Positions 36,138-45,679 of a stretch of DNA of 64,000 bases are shown piece after piece; position 1 is the stretch's first letter, and each line of letters begins with the position of its first letter. Below the pieces are notes generated by a model, which made no database searches, was not told the DNA's origin, and saw nothing but the letters and a program-made list of their open reading frames with translations. Both the position numbers and the translations under genes were made by a program. The stretch lies in NCBI RefSeq assembly GCF_004366795.1, contig NZ_SORF01000002.1:203886-267885 (forward strand). The letters run 5' to 3'. The DNA comes from Alicyclobacillus sacchari (GTDB lineage Bacteria > Bacillota > Bacilli > Alicyclobacillales > Alicyclobacillaceae).

Positions 36138-37433
36138 TTACGGATACAACCGATAAAGCGTCCGCGGGAACGCGATTGCCTCGCGGATGTGTTCCAAGCC
36201 GCAAATCCAGGCGACCGTTCGCTCCAATCCCAATCCGAAACCGGAGTGTGGAACCGATCCATATCGGCGCAAATCCAGGTACCAGGCATACGTGTCTGCA
36301 GGCAAACGATGCTCTTCAAATCGCGTCTTGAGCAGGTCATAGTCGGCGATGCGCTGGCTGCCACCAACAATTTCTCCGTAGCCCTCCGGAGCGAGCATGT
36401 CCGCACACAGAACAACCTCAGGGCGCAGCGGATCTGGCTGCATGTAAAATGCCTTGATCTTCGTCGGATAGCGCTCGATGAACAGCGGTTGATCGTACTG
36501 CCCTGCGAGTGCCGTCTCGTGGGGCGCGCCAAAATCGTCGCCCCACTGGATGTCAAAACCGTTGTTGTGCAACCACGCGATGGCGTCATCGTAGCTTATC
36601 CTCGGAAATTGACCGGGGACTTTGGCCAACTTTGCGACGTCGCGGCCGAGTGTGTGTAATTCCGCTTCGCAGTGATCCAACACATGCTGAACGATATGCG
36701 AAACCAATTGTTCCTGGATGCGCAGGTTTTCGTCGTGATCGACATACGCCATCTCTGGCTCGACCATCCAGAACTCGATCAAATGGCGACGCGTCTTTGA
36801 CTTCTCAGCTCGGAAACAGGGGCCGAATGAATATACGCGCCCGAGCGACATCGCTGCCGCCTCCATGTACATCTGACCACTTTGTGTTAAATACGCCTCT
36901 TCGTCGAAGTATTTGGTCTGAAACAATTCCGTCGTGTCTTCACAGGATGAGGGCGTCAAAATGGGCGGATCGACACGTGTGAAACCGCGGTTGTCGAGAA
37001 AATCGAAAATGGCGCGCTGCACCTCGGCGCGAATGCGCATGATGGCGCGTTGGCGCGGGACCCTGATCCAAAGGTGGCGATGATCCATCAGAAAATCCAC
37101 GCCATGCTCCTTGTGCGTAATCGGATACTCCTGCGCCATCTGGACGATCTCGATGTCTTGTACGTCCACTTCATACCCGCCCGGTGCGCGTTCGTCTGCA
37201 CGCACAGAACCGGTCACACGACAAGACGATTCCTGCGTCAACATACCGCTATGCTCAAATACCTCAGGCGTAACCGCCGACTTGACGACGACGCACTGAA
37301 CCAGGCCTGTCCCATCGCGAACCTGTAGAAAGTGAATCTTACCACTGGACCGCTTGTTGTACAGCCACCCTTCAATCGTGACTGACGATCCGACATGTTG
37401 ATGTAATTGGCCGATGTTCACAACTTGGGCCAC
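36138..37433 (-). CDS. asnS: Asparaginyl-tRNA synthetase
   Basis: Class IIb synthetase charging tRNA-Asn. 431 residues. The N-terminal OB fold ([25 protein letters not shown]) binds the anticodon; class II motif 2 is [21 protein letters not shown] in two blocks, and motif 3 is [15 protein letters not shown]. The frame is open to 37508, but GAGGGAA sits before a GTG at 37433, giving [15 protein letters not shown], the family's normal length. Upstream ATG 37448 overlaps that ribosome binding site. Part of a minus-strand run with the FtsH-like protease and dnaD. Confidence 0.96.
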   Translation of the reverse strand: MAQVVNIGQLHQHVGSSVTIEGWLYNKRSSGKIHFLQVRDGTGLVQCVVVKSAVTPEVFEHSGMLTQESSCRVTGSVRADERAPGGYEVDVQDIEIVQMAQEYPITHKEHGVDFLMDHRHLWIRVPRQRAIMRIRAEVQRAIFDFLDNRGFTRVDPPILTPSSCEDTTELFQTKYFDEEAYLTQSGQMYMEAAAMSLGRVYSFGPCFRAEKSKTRRHLIEFWMVEPEMAYVDHDENLRIQEQLVSHIVQHVLDHCEAELHTLGRDVAKLAKVPGQFPRISYDDAIAWLHNNGFDIQWGDDFGAPHETALAGQYDQPLFIERYPTKIKAFYMQPDPLRPEVVLCADMLAPEGYGEIVGGSQRIADYDLLKTRFEEHRLPADTYAWYLDLRRYGSVPHSGFGLGLERTVAWICGLEHIREAIAFPRTLYRLYP

Positions 37434-37555
37434 ACACGTTCCCTCCATGGGCCTGTTACGCCCGATACTCGTACCGATTATAACAAAAAAATAGACCCGA
37501 CAGTCCACCGAAGGAACAATCGGGTGTGTCGATCCACTGCGGCTCGATATCGAAC

Positions 37556-39091
37556 TTACATCGTTGGTGCTGCCTCAATTCCCTGCGTGACATTCGCAAC
37601 AGCCGCCGACGTCAACACCTGCGGCTGCATACTCTGCATCCATCGGCGGAACTCGGAGCCATCGACACTCTCCTCGCGCACAACATGCTCTGCAAACCGC
37701 TCGATGTCGCTGCGATACGGTTGCAGGATATCTCGTGTAATCCGCTCTTGTTCAGCGAGGATATGGCGGACCTCTTTCTCTAAGATCTGCTCCGGCAGGT
37801 GCTCCTCATCGACGATGCCCAACCGTGACAAACCGCAGCGCACCATCGTACGAGCGAGTGAAGATGCCTGCACAAAGTCGTTCTGCGCACCGGTACTGCG
37901 ATTGCCATAATGCAGTTCTTCGGCCAAGCATCCCGCCAGCGCGACATTGATCTGCTGGGCCAACTGTTCTTTCGTGTAGAGATACTGGTCGTCTTCCGGG
38001 ATTTGCCGGACAAAGCCAAGGGCATTTCCGCGCGGGGCGATCGTGATGTGAGAGACCGTTCCTGGCCGCATCAACTCACTGACAATGGCGTGACCGAGTT
38101 CATGCACAGCAACACGACGCAACTCTTCGTCGGTCGGACGACGCCCTGTTTTCTCGCCCATCAACACTTTATCAACGGCGTCGCGAAACATCTCCTGAGT
38201 CACCTGCTGCTCATTGCGGCGCAGTGCAATGATGGCCGCTTCATTGACCAAGGCCTCAAGTTGCGCACCGGAGAATCCGTATGTCTCGCGAGCAATATGT
38301 TCTAGGTCAACGTCCTTGGCAAGTGGTTTGTTCCGTGTCAAAATGCGCAAGATGTGGAGACGACCTTCTTTATCCGGCAGATCCACTTTGATTTGGCGAT
38401 CAAACCGACCAGGGCGCAACAATGCAGAATCGAGTATATCGGGTCGGTTCGTCGCAGCCATCACCAATACGAACGGACTTTGGGTCGTGCTCATGCCGTC
38501 CATCTCTGTAAGCAGTTGGTTCAGAGTCTGATCGTATTCCTGATGGCTGTGCTGGCCTCGCTTACCGCCGACGACATCGATCTCGTCGACAAAAATGATG
38601 GCACTGTCCTTGTTTTCGCGCTTTGCCAATGCCCGTGCGCGACGGAACAAATCGCGTACACGTTGCGCACCCACACCGACGTACATTTCGACAAACTCGG
38701 AGCCTGAAGCAGATAAAAAGACAGAATCGGTATACGTCGCTGCCGCTTTGGCCATCAAGGTCTTGCCCGTTCCCGGGGGGCCAGTCAACAAGATGCCCTT
38801 AATCGGGCGAATGCCGAGCGATTGGATACGATCCCGGTACCGCAAAAAGTCGAGTGCCTCTTTGAGCTCGTGCTTCGCCGATTCCTGCCCGCCAATTTCT
38901 TCGAACGAAATGCTGGGCCGAGCGGCTGCTTCGCGAGCGGCGGGTGCTGCAGCGTTGCGACGGTCCATCACCACCCACAAGAGAACGCCCAAGCCGATGA
39001 GGAAGAGAATAGGTAAAATTTGCACGACGTGTAACATGCCCAGAAACGCGAGAACGGCGATCCCGACGCCAATCAACCACTCCTTAATCAT
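37556..39091 (-). CDS. Short FtsH-like membrane AAA+ zinc protease
   Basis: 511 residues against about 640 for FtsH. Two close N-terminal membrane helices ([34 protein letters not shown]) have almost no extracytoplasmic loop. The AAA domain has Walker A GPPGTGKT (104-111), Walker B IIFVDEID and second region of homology [20 protein letters not shown]. The M41 protease has HELGH near residue 335 and the third zinc ligand in STGAQNDF, so it should be active. The ATG at 39091 overlaps the previous stop as TGATG. It looks like a second FtsH-type paralogue rather than the housekeeping enzyme. Confidence 0.88.
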   Translation of the reverse strand: MIKEWLIGVGIAVLAFLGMLHVVQILPILFLIGLGVLLWVVMDRRNAAAPAAREAAARPSISFEEIGGQESAKHELKEALDFLRYRDRIQSLGIRPIKGILLTGPPGTGKTLMAKAAATYTDSVFLSASGSEFVEMYVGVGAQRVRDLFRRARALAKRENKDSAIIFVDEIDVVGGKRGQHSHQEYDQTLNQLLTEMDGMSTTQSPFVLVMAATNRPDILDSALLRPGRFDRQIKVDLPDKEGRLHILRILTRNKPLAKDVDLEHIARETYGFSGAQLEALVNEAAIIALRRNEQQVTQEMFRDAVDKVLMGEKTGRRPTDEELRRVAVHELGHAIVSELMRPGTVSHITIAPRGNALGFVRQIPEDDQYLYTKEQLAQQINVALAGCLAEELHYGNRSTGAQNDFVQASSLARTMVRCGLSRLGIVDEEHLPEQILEKEVRHILAEQERITRDILQPYRSDIERFAEHVVREESVDGSEFRRWMQSMQPQVLTSAAVANVTQGIEAAPTM

Positions 39092-39630
39092 CACGATGAA
39101 GCACCCCCTTGATGTATGGTATATGGGATGACGCGATATAGATAATGGTCGCCTTTGGCCAATTGAACGTAGATGTATTGGTTATCCATCGTAATACGCG
39201 CCTCAATACCGTCTTTTGAGGCGAGTTGATTGACCTCGGATACCATTTGCGTGTAATTTTCTTTCGCAATGCCCTCTTGAATGTAAAATTCGAACGAGCT
39301 CTCGAATATTTGTGTCAGTGAGCCCTCACGTGCATCTGTCAGGCGAACCGTCACATCGCTCCCGAGTCGATTTTCGATCTCGTTGGAAATATCGTGATAG
39401 GTCTCCTGTAAATCTCCGTTCTTGAGCTTTTGAAATGGGCCGAGTTGAACTTGCACGATGTCGGGGCTTCCCGTTGAGATGTCTACCGTCTGTACGCCAG
39501 CGACAGACTGCAGGCTGCGCTTGAGAGGATTCAACAGATTATAGTGTTGGTACGCCTGCCAGCCGCCGAACAAGATCGCAAGAACTACGACGGCGACGAC
39601 AAAAATCGGCAACAATCGAACACGGGACAA
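39091..39630 (-). CDS. Single-pass membrane protein coupled to the FtsH-like protease
   Basis: 179 residues, family not recognised. An N-terminal anchor LLPIFVVAVVVLAILFGGW follows a basic start; the remainder is a predicted extracytoplasmic domain of alternating strands and helices (SLQSVAGVQTVDISTG, NEIENRLGSDVTVRLTD, FYIQEGIAKENYTQM, YIYVQLAKGDHYLYRVIPY). Start is a TTG at 39630 with AAAGGGGCGAG upstream. The stop overlaps the protease start by one base (TGATG), so the two are made together. It may be an adaptor or an external domain supplied in trans to the short protease. Inference. Confidence 0.7.
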   Translation of the reverse strand: MSRVRLLPIFVVAVVVLAILFGGWQAYQHYNLLNPLKRSLQSVAGVQTVDISTGSPDIVQVQLGPFQKLKNGDLQETYHDISNEIENRLGSDVTVRLTDAREGSLTQIFESSFEFYIQEGIAKENYTQMVSEVNQLASKDGIEARITMDNQYIYVQLAKGDHYLYRVIPYTIHQGGASS

Positions 39631-39668
39631 GTGACTCGCCCCTTTCTACATGATTTGTGGCCGAAACC

Positions 39669-39697
39669 ATTATATCATGCACCCGAACGTGTGTTCA
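39669..39697 (-). promoter_or_regulatory. Strong candidate promoter for the FtsH-like operon
   Basis: On the minus strand TGAACA (39697-39692), 17 bases, then TATAAT (39674-39669) preceded by TGA, an extended -10. It lies 40-70 bases upstream of the TTG at 39630. Confidence 0.65.
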
Positions 39698-39726
39698 GGC
39701 GTACATTCTTCCCACGCTTCCATATC

Positions 39727-40236
39727 TCATTGTGATTGCAGTTGATATTTCCATAATACGCGTCCGGTCACCGCATCGAGATACAGAAACGTCAACTTTG
39801 AGCCAATCGTTCCTTTAAGCTCATAAACGAGGTGTTGGCTCGCAGGTAACGTATCCGCCGCCTCAGCCGTCACATAGCCAAGCGATGACGCTTGCAGTTG
39901 TAGACCATACGACTTAGCTTTGGCTGCCACTTTGCCTGGTGAAAGGATATTCGCAGCCGGAACCGCATACGACTCGTTGGTTTCGGGCAGGTAAAAGGCA
40001 TACCATTCGCGATGAAACGCGTCCGTTCCCTGGAATACATCCTCAAGTCCCGACGCGGTGAACACGTGATACGCTTGCAGGCGATCAATCGGCGTGTGAT
40101 CCAACACAAATTGGGCCGCCGTCTGTTCTGCTGCCCAGTTTGTCGATAAGTTGCGCCATAGCCAGGCGACTACCGCAGCCCCCAGCATGATGAAGATGGC
40201 AGGTACAGTAAACGCCCATACTTTCCAATTCTTCAT
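39727..40236 (-). CDS. ypmB: YpmB/TseB-like membrane protein (DUF5590)
   Basis: 169 residues. One N-terminal anchor (VWAFTVPAIFIMLGAAVVAWLW in two parts) and an extracytoplasmic domain ending in LTFLYLDAVTGRVLWKYQL, the closing PepSY-like strand of YpmB. B. subtilis YpmB/TseB affects cell-wall elongation with PBP2A. The ATG at 40236 overlaps the ypmA stop as ATGA. The ypmA-ypmB order matches Bacillus, where they lie near dinG, asnS and dnaD; here asnS and dnaD are 3 kb away. Confidence 0.8.
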   Translation of the reverse strand: MKNWKVWAFTVPAIFIMLGAAVVAWLWRNLSTNWAAEQTAAQFVLDHTPIDRLQAYHVFTASGLEDVFQGTDAFHREWYAFYLPETNESYAVPAANILSPGKVAAKAKSYGLQLQASSLGYVTAEAADTLPASQHLVYELKGTIGSKLTFLYLDAVTGRVLWKYQLQSQ

Positions 40237-40412
40237 TCGAGGTCAGTCCGATACAGCGTGATCTGCATTTTATCCGGCGATCCTTCCGATTTCGCCAGCC
40301 CGAAAATGACGTCTTTGTCCTTTAGATTTCGATTCAAAAAATCAATCAACAGGTAGAGATCCTCTGATTTGTCGCATACGTGGGTCGCATAAACATGCAG
40401 TTTCGATTCCAA
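40233..40412 (-). CDS. ypmA: DUF4264 protein YpmA
   Basis: 59 residues of unknown function, similar to B. subtilis YpmA: HVYATHVCDKSEDLYLLIDF, LNRNLKDKDVIFGLA and MQITLYRT. Start is uncertain. The ATG at 40424 has no ribosome binding site, while GGTGG lies five bases before a TTG at 40412 that gives the family length. Coupled to ypmB by ATGA. Follows surE by about 20 bases. Confidence 0.82.
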   Translation of the reverse strand: MESKLHVYATHVCDKSEDLYLLIDFLNRNLKDKDVIFGLAKSEGSPDKMQITLYRTDLE

Positions 40413-40433
40413 CAGTTCCACCATCCGTGTTGA

Positions 40434-41192
40434 TCAAATTTCATTCGTCCATTGTGACAGAAACGATTCGTCCGTAAATCGATATCGCAGCGGGGTCATG
40501 CTGATCCGACCGGATCGGACAACCCCAAGATCGACTGAACCGTCTCCAATTTCATCGATCATATCTCCACCATAACGATAAACTTGCTGGCCGTCGGCGT
40601 CCAGTTCCGGCGTAAAGACATCGTGGTACCGCCGCACGCCCAGCTTCGTCCAAACGGCATCCTCCTGCCTCCACATCCGACCCTCGCCCACATATGGGAT
40701 ATTGACACTGACAAAGGTATCCGCAGGAAAATCGATGGGCATAAGCATGCGCACGATTTCGGCACTCGCCTGTGCAGCAGACGAAAAATCGAACGGCGGG
40801 CCGACGTGTGAAAGCGCGATGGCCTTTACACCTTGCAGCGCCGCTTCGCCAGCAATCGCGACCGTGCCGGAATACAAGACGTCCGTCGCCAAATTGGCCC
40901 CTGCATTGATGCCGGAAAGGACTAAATCAAACGGCATTTCCGGATGGATGGTCGCCAACGCCCACTTGCAGCAATCGACAGGCGTGCCGGACACGGCATA
41001 GGCGGCACGCGCACCTGTAACTTGCACTTGTTCGACGCGCAACCTGCGGTGAAGGCTAATTCCGTGGCTGGAAGCGCTACGCTGCCGATCCGGCGCCACC
41101 ACGATGACTTCCCCAATGTGTGACGCCATTTTTGTCAGGGCCGCGAGCCCTTGTGCTTGCACGCCGTCGTCATTACTGATCAGTATGCGCAT
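40434..41192 (-). CDS. surE: 5'/3'-nucleotidase SurE
   Basis: Metal-dependent nucleoside monophosphatase linked to stress survival. 252 residues. Metal site ISNDDGVQAQGL at the N-terminus, SASSHGISLHR, SGINAGANLATDVLYSGTV with the conserved Asn, and SVNIPY. GGAGAGGAGAC before the ATG at 41192 sets the start. Leads a short run with ypmA and ypmB. Confidence 0.95.
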   Translation of the reverse strand: MRILISNDDGVQAQGLAALTKMASHIGEVIVVAPDRQRSASSHGISLHRRLRVEQVQVTGARAAYAVSGTPVDCCKWALATIHPEMPFDLVLSGINAGANLATDVLYSGTVAIAGEAALQGVKAIALSHVGPPFDFSSAAQASAEIVRMLMPIDFPADTFVSVNIPYVGEGRMWRQEDAVWTKLGVRRYHDVFTPELDADGQQVYRYGGDMIDEIGDGSVDLGVVRSGRISMTPLRYRFTDESFLSQWTNEI

Positions 41193-41279
41193 GCAATGTC
41201 TCCTCTCCTGCCATGAATCATGCAACATACGGCCTGTTGCCCTGCCCATACTACAAGTACTTCAGCGGGAGGTGGTGTT

Positions 41280-41459
41280 ATGACAACGGGTAACCACCCG
41301 CGCGAGGTTGAGCCAGCGCGGACAAGGCAGACAATTGCCGAATGGGAACAGACCTACTGGATGTACGCTTTGGTCGAACACGCCGTCTCCCACTGTTGTG
41401 ATGACCTTCGCCTGCGCACAGGTGAACCGACTGCGCCATGGCCGCGAGCCGACGCCTGA
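41280..41459 (+). CDS. Small hypothetical protein
   Basis: 59 residues, not recognised. A strong GGGAGGTGG lies a few bases before the ATG at 41280, which makes translation likely. Sequence MTTGNHPREVEPARTR then AEWEQTYWMYALVEHAVSHCC, a predicted amphipathic helix with two adjacent Cys, then a charged end. Divergent from surE and convergent with mtaD (stop to stop 20 bases). Confidence 0.55.
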   Translation: MTTGNHPREVEPARTRQTIAEWEQTYWMYALVEHAVSHCCDDLRLRTGEPTAPWPRADA

Positions 41460-41479
41460 GCATCCTGTCGGCTCGGCCC

Positions 41480-42790
41480 TTACGCTTGCAACAGCGACCG
41501 CAATCGATTGACTTCATACGCCACTCGCTCTGTGTCAATGGCGAGCGGCTCGCCGTTTTGTACGACCAATTCACCAGCGACGATCACGTCGCGCACGTCG
41601 TCGGCCCCCACGGCATAGACGACGTCGGACAGCAAGTTGTGCTGTGGCAGCATGCGTGGCGATTTCCCATCGAGCAGCACCATATCGCATGGGGAACCGA
41701 CTCGCAAGACACCCGCCCCGTGCGGCTGAAAACAGGCGGTCGCCCCCATTTCCGTCGCCATACGAAACGCCGTCGCTGCGTTCACGCATTGTGCATCTTC
41801 ATGGATGCCCTTGTGCAGCGTGGCAGCAAGGCGCATTTCCTCAAACATATCTAGGTTGTTGTTACTCGCTGCCCCGTCCGTGCCAAGTCCGACAGTCAAA
41901 CCGCGCTCCAGCATTCGCGGCAACGGCGCCACCCCAGACCCCAGCTTCAAATTGCTTTGCGGGTTGTGGGCCACATGCACGCCATGCACACGCATGATCT
42001 CGATATCGTCGTCCGTGACGTGAACGCAGTGCGCAGCGAGCGTGGGTATTTGAAATAATCCCGCGCGCTCTGCCAGCGCAATGGGTGTTAATCCGGAATT
42101 CGCCAAACAATCATCAACCTCGACTCGCGTTTCGGAGAGGTGGATTTGCAATCCGACACCCAATTCCGACGCAAGCTCCGCAATGTCATGCAAATAATCT
42201 TCCGGACATGTATACGGTGCATGAGGCCCCAGTGTAACCTGAATGCGCCCCTCGCAAGCCTGATGCCAATTCGCAACAAAATCGCGACTGCGCCGAATGC
42301 CGTTTTCCCGCCCCGTGTCATCGAGACCGACGACGCCAACTGACAATACGCCCCGCATGCCAGACTCGGCTACCGCCTGCGCCGCGCGATCCATCATCAT
42401 GTACATATCGGTATAGGTCGTGGTACCCGAGGTCAGCATTTCCCAAGTTGCAAGTAACGTTCCCCAATAAATGCATTCCTCAGTCAAACGCGCTTCGATA
42501 GGGAAAATCCGATCGTGCAACCACGACATGAGCGGCATGTCGTCGCCAGCACCACGCAACAGCGTCATGGCGGCGTGACCGTGCGTATTGACAAGCCCAG
42601 GTATCGCCACGCGATCCCCTTTGCGCAACCAACGTTCGACGCGCTGCCCTGGTTTGGGGACGTATGAACCGACCCCGATTTCGCGTATGATGCCGCCTTC
42701 GACGACAAAATGCACCGGTTCCGTATACACCGTATCGGCGTCGATCACAGCCTGACCAACTTCGATCACGGTGACCTTCGACTCTGTCAT
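41480..42790 (-). CDS. mtaD: 5-methylthioadenosine/S-adenosylhomocysteine deaminase
   Basis: Amidohydrolase deaminating MTA and SAH to the inosine analogues. 436 residues. Zinc site: PGLVNTHGHAAMTLLRG, QIHLSETRVEVDDC, LAAHCVHVTDDDI and VGLGTDGAASNNNLDMFEEM. AAAGGGAGC before the ATG at 42790 sets the start. Last gene of mtnP-mtnA-mtaD, 32 bases after mtnA, which supports MTA as substrate over guanine or other amidohydrolase substrates. Confidence 0.9.
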   Translation of the reverse strand: MTESKVTVIEVGQAVIDADTVYTEPVHFVVEGGIIREIGVGSYVPKPGQRVERWLRKGDRVAIPGLVNTHGHAAMTLLRGAGDDMPLMSWLHDRIFPIEARLTEECIYWGTLLATWEMLTSGTTTYTDMYMMMDRAAQAVAESGMRGVLSVGVVGLDDTGRENGIRRSRDFVANWHQACEGRIQVTLGPHAPYTCPEDYLHDIAELASELGVGLQIHLSETRVEVDDCLANSGLTPIALAERAGLFQIPTLAAHCVHVTDDDIEIMRVHGVHVAHNPQSNLKLGSGVAPLPRMLERGLTVGLGTDGAASNNNLDMFEEMRLAATLHKGIHEDAQCVNAATAFRMATEMGATACFQPHGAGVLRVGSPCDMVLLDGKSPRMLPQHNLLSDVVYAVGADDVRDVIVAGELVVQNGEPLAIDTERVAYEVNRLRSLLQA

Positions 42791-42822
42791 GTGTAATTGC
42801 TCCCTTTTGACACTCGCTCCAT

Positions 42823-43854
42823 TTATGCACCATGGCGTCCGGCCATTTCGGCGAGCGACTCTATGTAAGGTGGTTTGGCCACACCGCATTCGGTGATGAT
42901 ACCCGTAATCAGTGCCCCTGGCGTTACGTCAAAAGCCAAGTGCCGCGCCGATGCGCCAATGGGCGCGATGGGCCGCCCGAACATATGCGTGACTTCGTTT
43001 GCATGCCTTTCTTCAATCGGAATGTCTCGCCCCGTTGCGGTTGCGAGATCGAGCGTCGTGGTCGGAGCCGCGACGTAAAACGGGATACCGTGATACTGGG
43101 CGAGCACGGCGAGCGTGTAGGTGCCAATCTTGTTCGCCGTATCTCCGTTGCGCGCAATTCTATCCGCGCCAACCACCACCGCGTCCACCCAGCCTTGCGC
43201 CATCGCGTATCCCGCCGTGGAGTCGGTGATAATGTCGAACGGGATGCCCTCTTCCGCAAGTTCATACGCCGTCAAACGCGCCCCTTGCAAGTACGGGCGC
43301 GTCTCGTCGACATAGACGTGACGCAGTGTTCCCCGCTCGTGCAACGCCCGGATCACGCCCAGTGCTGTACCATACTCAACGGTGGCCAACGATCCCGTAT
43401 TGCAATGTGTCAGGATGTGACCGCCATGTTGCCCGATCACGTCGGCACCGAAGGCACCGATGCGGCGATTGGTCGCCACGTCTGCGTCAGCGATGGCCAC
43501 AGCCTTGGCGTATAACGCATCCGCCAACGCATCATCGCCGGTCTGCGTGAGAACCGAGAGCATCTCATCGAGCGCCTGTGCCAAGTTGACCGCCGTCGGA
43601 CGCGCAGAACGCAACCGTTTCGCGGCCTCCAGAAGCTTCTCGCGCAATTGGGAATCCCCTTGTAAACGGCGTGCTTCTGCGGCCAATCCAAATGCGGCAG
43701 CGGCACCGATGGCAGGAGCTCCGCGCACCTTCATATCGCGAATCGCAGCAGCAACTTCGTCCGCTGACGTAAACTTTTCCCACACCGTTTCGTGCGGCAG
43801 TTTGGTTTGGTCGAGCAGCTCGACTTCGCCCGGCGCGAAACGAATTGCCCTCAT
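42823..43854 (-). CDS. mtnA: Methylthioribose-1-phosphate isomerase
   Basis: Isomerises 5-methylthioribose 1-phosphate to methylthioribulose 1-phosphate. 343 residues. Motifs: DMKVRGAPAIGAAAAFGLA, catalytic Cys in LTHCNTGSLATVEYGTALG, catalytic Asp in VVVGADRIARNGDTANKIGTY (two blocks) and FYVAAPTTTLD. GGAGGATGG precedes the ATG at 43854, which overlaps the mtnP stop as ATGA. Related ribose-1,5-bisphosphate isomerases and eIF2B subunits are excluded by the neighbours. Confidence 0.95.
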   Translation of the reverse strand: MRAIRFAPGEVELLDQTKLPHETVWEKFTSADEVAAAIRDMKVRGAPAIGAAAAFGLAAEARRLQGDSQLREKLLEAAKRLRSARPTAVNLAQALDEMLSVLTQTGDDALADALYAKAVAIADADVATNRRIGAFGADVIGQHGGHILTHCNTGSLATVEYGTALGVIRALHERGTLRHVYVDETRPYLQGARLTAYELAEEGIPFDIITDSTAGYAMAQGWVDAVVVGADRIARNGDTANKIGTYTLAVLAQYHGIPFYVAAPTTTLDLATATGRDIPIEERHANEVTHMFGRPIAPIGASARHLAFDVTPGALITGIITECGVAKPPYIESLAEMAGRHGA

Positions 43855-44654
43855 TGGCCATCCTCCCCAACGAGCGGTTGCTGCCCCCCAACAGCCTGTT
43901 TGCAAGCGCACGTACGCTCACCTGTATCGTTCGCGATCCAGGTAAAAAACAACTGGCGAATCTTATCGACGTTTGCGCGCATCGACGCTACCACTTCTTC
44001 ATGCGTCAACGGCTGTCCTGCAAATCCGGCGGCCCAATTCGTCACCATGCACACCGTCGCATAGCACAATTCAGCTTCTTTCGCGAGTACCGCCTCCGGC
44101 ATGCTGGTCATTCCCACCAGATCCCCGCCAAAGCGCGCATACATACCGATTTCCGCCTTTGTCTCAAAGCGCGGCCCTTCGGAGCAAACGTAGACTCCAC
44201 CATGATGCACTGCGACGCCAAGACCTACCGCTGTATCCCGGAGACCATGGCGTATTCGTGCACAATAAGGATCTGAAAGATCGACGTGAACTACCGGTCC
44301 CTCATCAAAAAACGTTGAAACCCTGCCCTTTGTCATGTCGATCACGTCGTCGACAATGACCAAATCGCCAGGGCGAAAGCGGCGATTTAAAGAACCAACG
44401 GCTGCTGTCGCAAGCACTTGTTCGACACCGAGCTGCTTTAATGCCATGATGTTTGCACGGTAATTTACGCGATGCGGTGGCGTATTGTGTTTTGTGCCAT
44501 GGCGAGCTAAAAATGCAATTTGTTTGCCTTGATATTCTCCGATGGTCGCAAGTGCGTCGCCGTACGGCGTATGTATCGTCTGTTCTTCAGCGTTTGCCAA
44601 ATCGCCGGCCTGATAGACGCCGGTTCCCCCGATGATGGCGTACGTAATGGACAT
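43851..44654 (-). CDS. mtnP: S-methyl-5'-thioadenosine phosphorylase
   Basis: Phosphorolysis of MTA to adenine and methylthioribose 1-phosphate, the substrate of MtnA. 267 residues, MTAP/PNP family: IIGGTGVYQAG, FLARHGTKHNTPPHRVNYRAN in two blocks (phosphate site), EGPRFETKAEIGMYARFGGDLVGMTSMPE in parts, and NWAAGF. GAGGAGTGACC precedes the ATG at 44654. The C-terminal tail ERTCACKQAVGG is unusually Cys-rich. Cotranslated with mtnA. Confidence 0.93.
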   Translation of the reverse strand: MSITYAIIGGTGVYQAGDLANAEEQTIHTPYGDALATIGEYQGKQIAFLARHGTKHNTPPHRVNYRANIMALKQLGVEQVLATAAVGSLNRRFRPGDLVIVDDVIDMTKGRVSTFFDEGPVVHVDLSDPYCARIRHGLRDTAVGLGVAVHHGGVYVCSEGPRFETKAEIGMYARFGGDLVGMTSMPEAVLAKEAELCYATVCMVTNWAAGFAGQPLTHEEVVASMRANVDKIRQLFFTWIANDTGERTCACKQAVGGQQPLVGEDGQ

Positions 44655-44713
44655 ACAGGGTCACTCCTCACATTTCCTGTCCACGATTATACTTGACCAA
44701 ACGCCTCTTGTCG

Positions 44714-45628
44714 TCATAACTGACAGTTTAACATCGCAGCGACCGTTTCGGCGCTTGCTGCGGTGACGCCTTCCGTCATCAAATCGCCAAACCGATGCAG
44801 GCGGCCAGGTACGTTGCGAATCGTGAAATCCCGGGGCGAACACCCATCCTCCAGCTCCGCCCACAGGATCGGCGTCGAGACAGTCGCCCACGGCGTCGCC
44901 CGCACGCTGTAGGCAGCAATGAGGGTGCGCGTGGGACCATGCTGGGGAGCGTCGACGTAGACCTTGTCCCCTCGATCTTTGACCAGACGCGCCGTCGTTG
45001 CGATATCTGGCCAGCGCCCCTCGACATACCGCGCGACAAACTGGACGATGCGCCGCGAATCTTCATACGCTATCGGTTCGGCCAGCGGCACAAACACCTG
45101 TAAACCGGATGCGCCGGATGTCTTGACGACACTTGGCAAGGCCAGTCCTGCCAAGGTTTCGCGCAACGATAACGCCGCTTTTCGCACCTTCTCGAAATCC
45201 GACGTGTCACTCGGATCGAGATCGAAGGACAAAACGCACGGCCGTGGATCGGACAAGCGGTGCAACTCGGCGTGAAACTCGATGGCGCCGAGATTGGCAT
45301 AAAACAGCAAAGTGGCGACGTCCTCGATCACGATTTCCCGCCTGCCGTCCCCCACTTCCCGATACGGGATGTACGACGGTGCGCCTTGTGGCACATGCCG
45401 CTGGTAAAAGCGGTGTCCGGCGATGCCGTCGGGACAGCGCACGAGTGTAATGCGGCGATCCCGAAGGTGACCGAGGAGATACGGTGCCATTTGGACAAGA
45501 TATTTGAGGTACGTAAGCTTTGTGGCTGGTGGATCTGTGAACAAGAGCTTATCAGGATGCGTGATGCGCACTGGCGCTTCGGCTTCAAGAATGAGCGGTT
45601 GCAAATCGCCTTCCTCCTCGCACGCCAT
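44714..45628 (-). CDS. LigD-type primase-polymerase (stand-alone NHEJ polymerase)
   Basis: 304 residues of the archaeo-eukaryotic primase fold as in the LigD polymerase domain. RITHPDKLLF and LTYLKYLVQMAPYLLGHLRDRRITLVRCPDG in parts mark the N-terminus; the catalytic pair is Asp136/Asp138 in LSFDLDPSD; VVKTSGASGLQVFVPL replaces the usual SGxxGLH His with Gln; KDRGDKVYVDAPQH holds the third acid region. It extends and fills DNA ends in Ku-dependent repair. GGGGGT precedes the ATG at 45628. Divergent from a separate ligase gene; there is no fused ligase or phosphoesterase domain. Confidence 0.9.
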   Translation of the reverse strand: MACEEEGDLQPLILEAEAPVRITHPDKLLFTDPPATKLTYLKYLVQMAPYLLGHLRDRRITLVRCPDGIAGHRFYQRHVPQGAPSYIPYREVGDGRREIVIEDVATLLFYANLGAIEFHAELHRLSDPRPCVLSFDLDPSDTSDFEKVRKAALSLRETLAGLALPSVVKTSGASGLQVFVPLAEPIAYEDSRRIVQFVARYVEGRWPDIATTARLVKDRGDKVYVDAPQHGPTRTLIAAYSVRATPWATVSTPILWAELEDGCSPRDFTIRNVPGRLHRFGDLMTEGVTAASAETVAAMLNCQL

Positions 45629-45679
45629 AGCGTACCCCCCATCTTTCTGTACAAAACAGTCCTGAAAGGGGCCGCGTTG

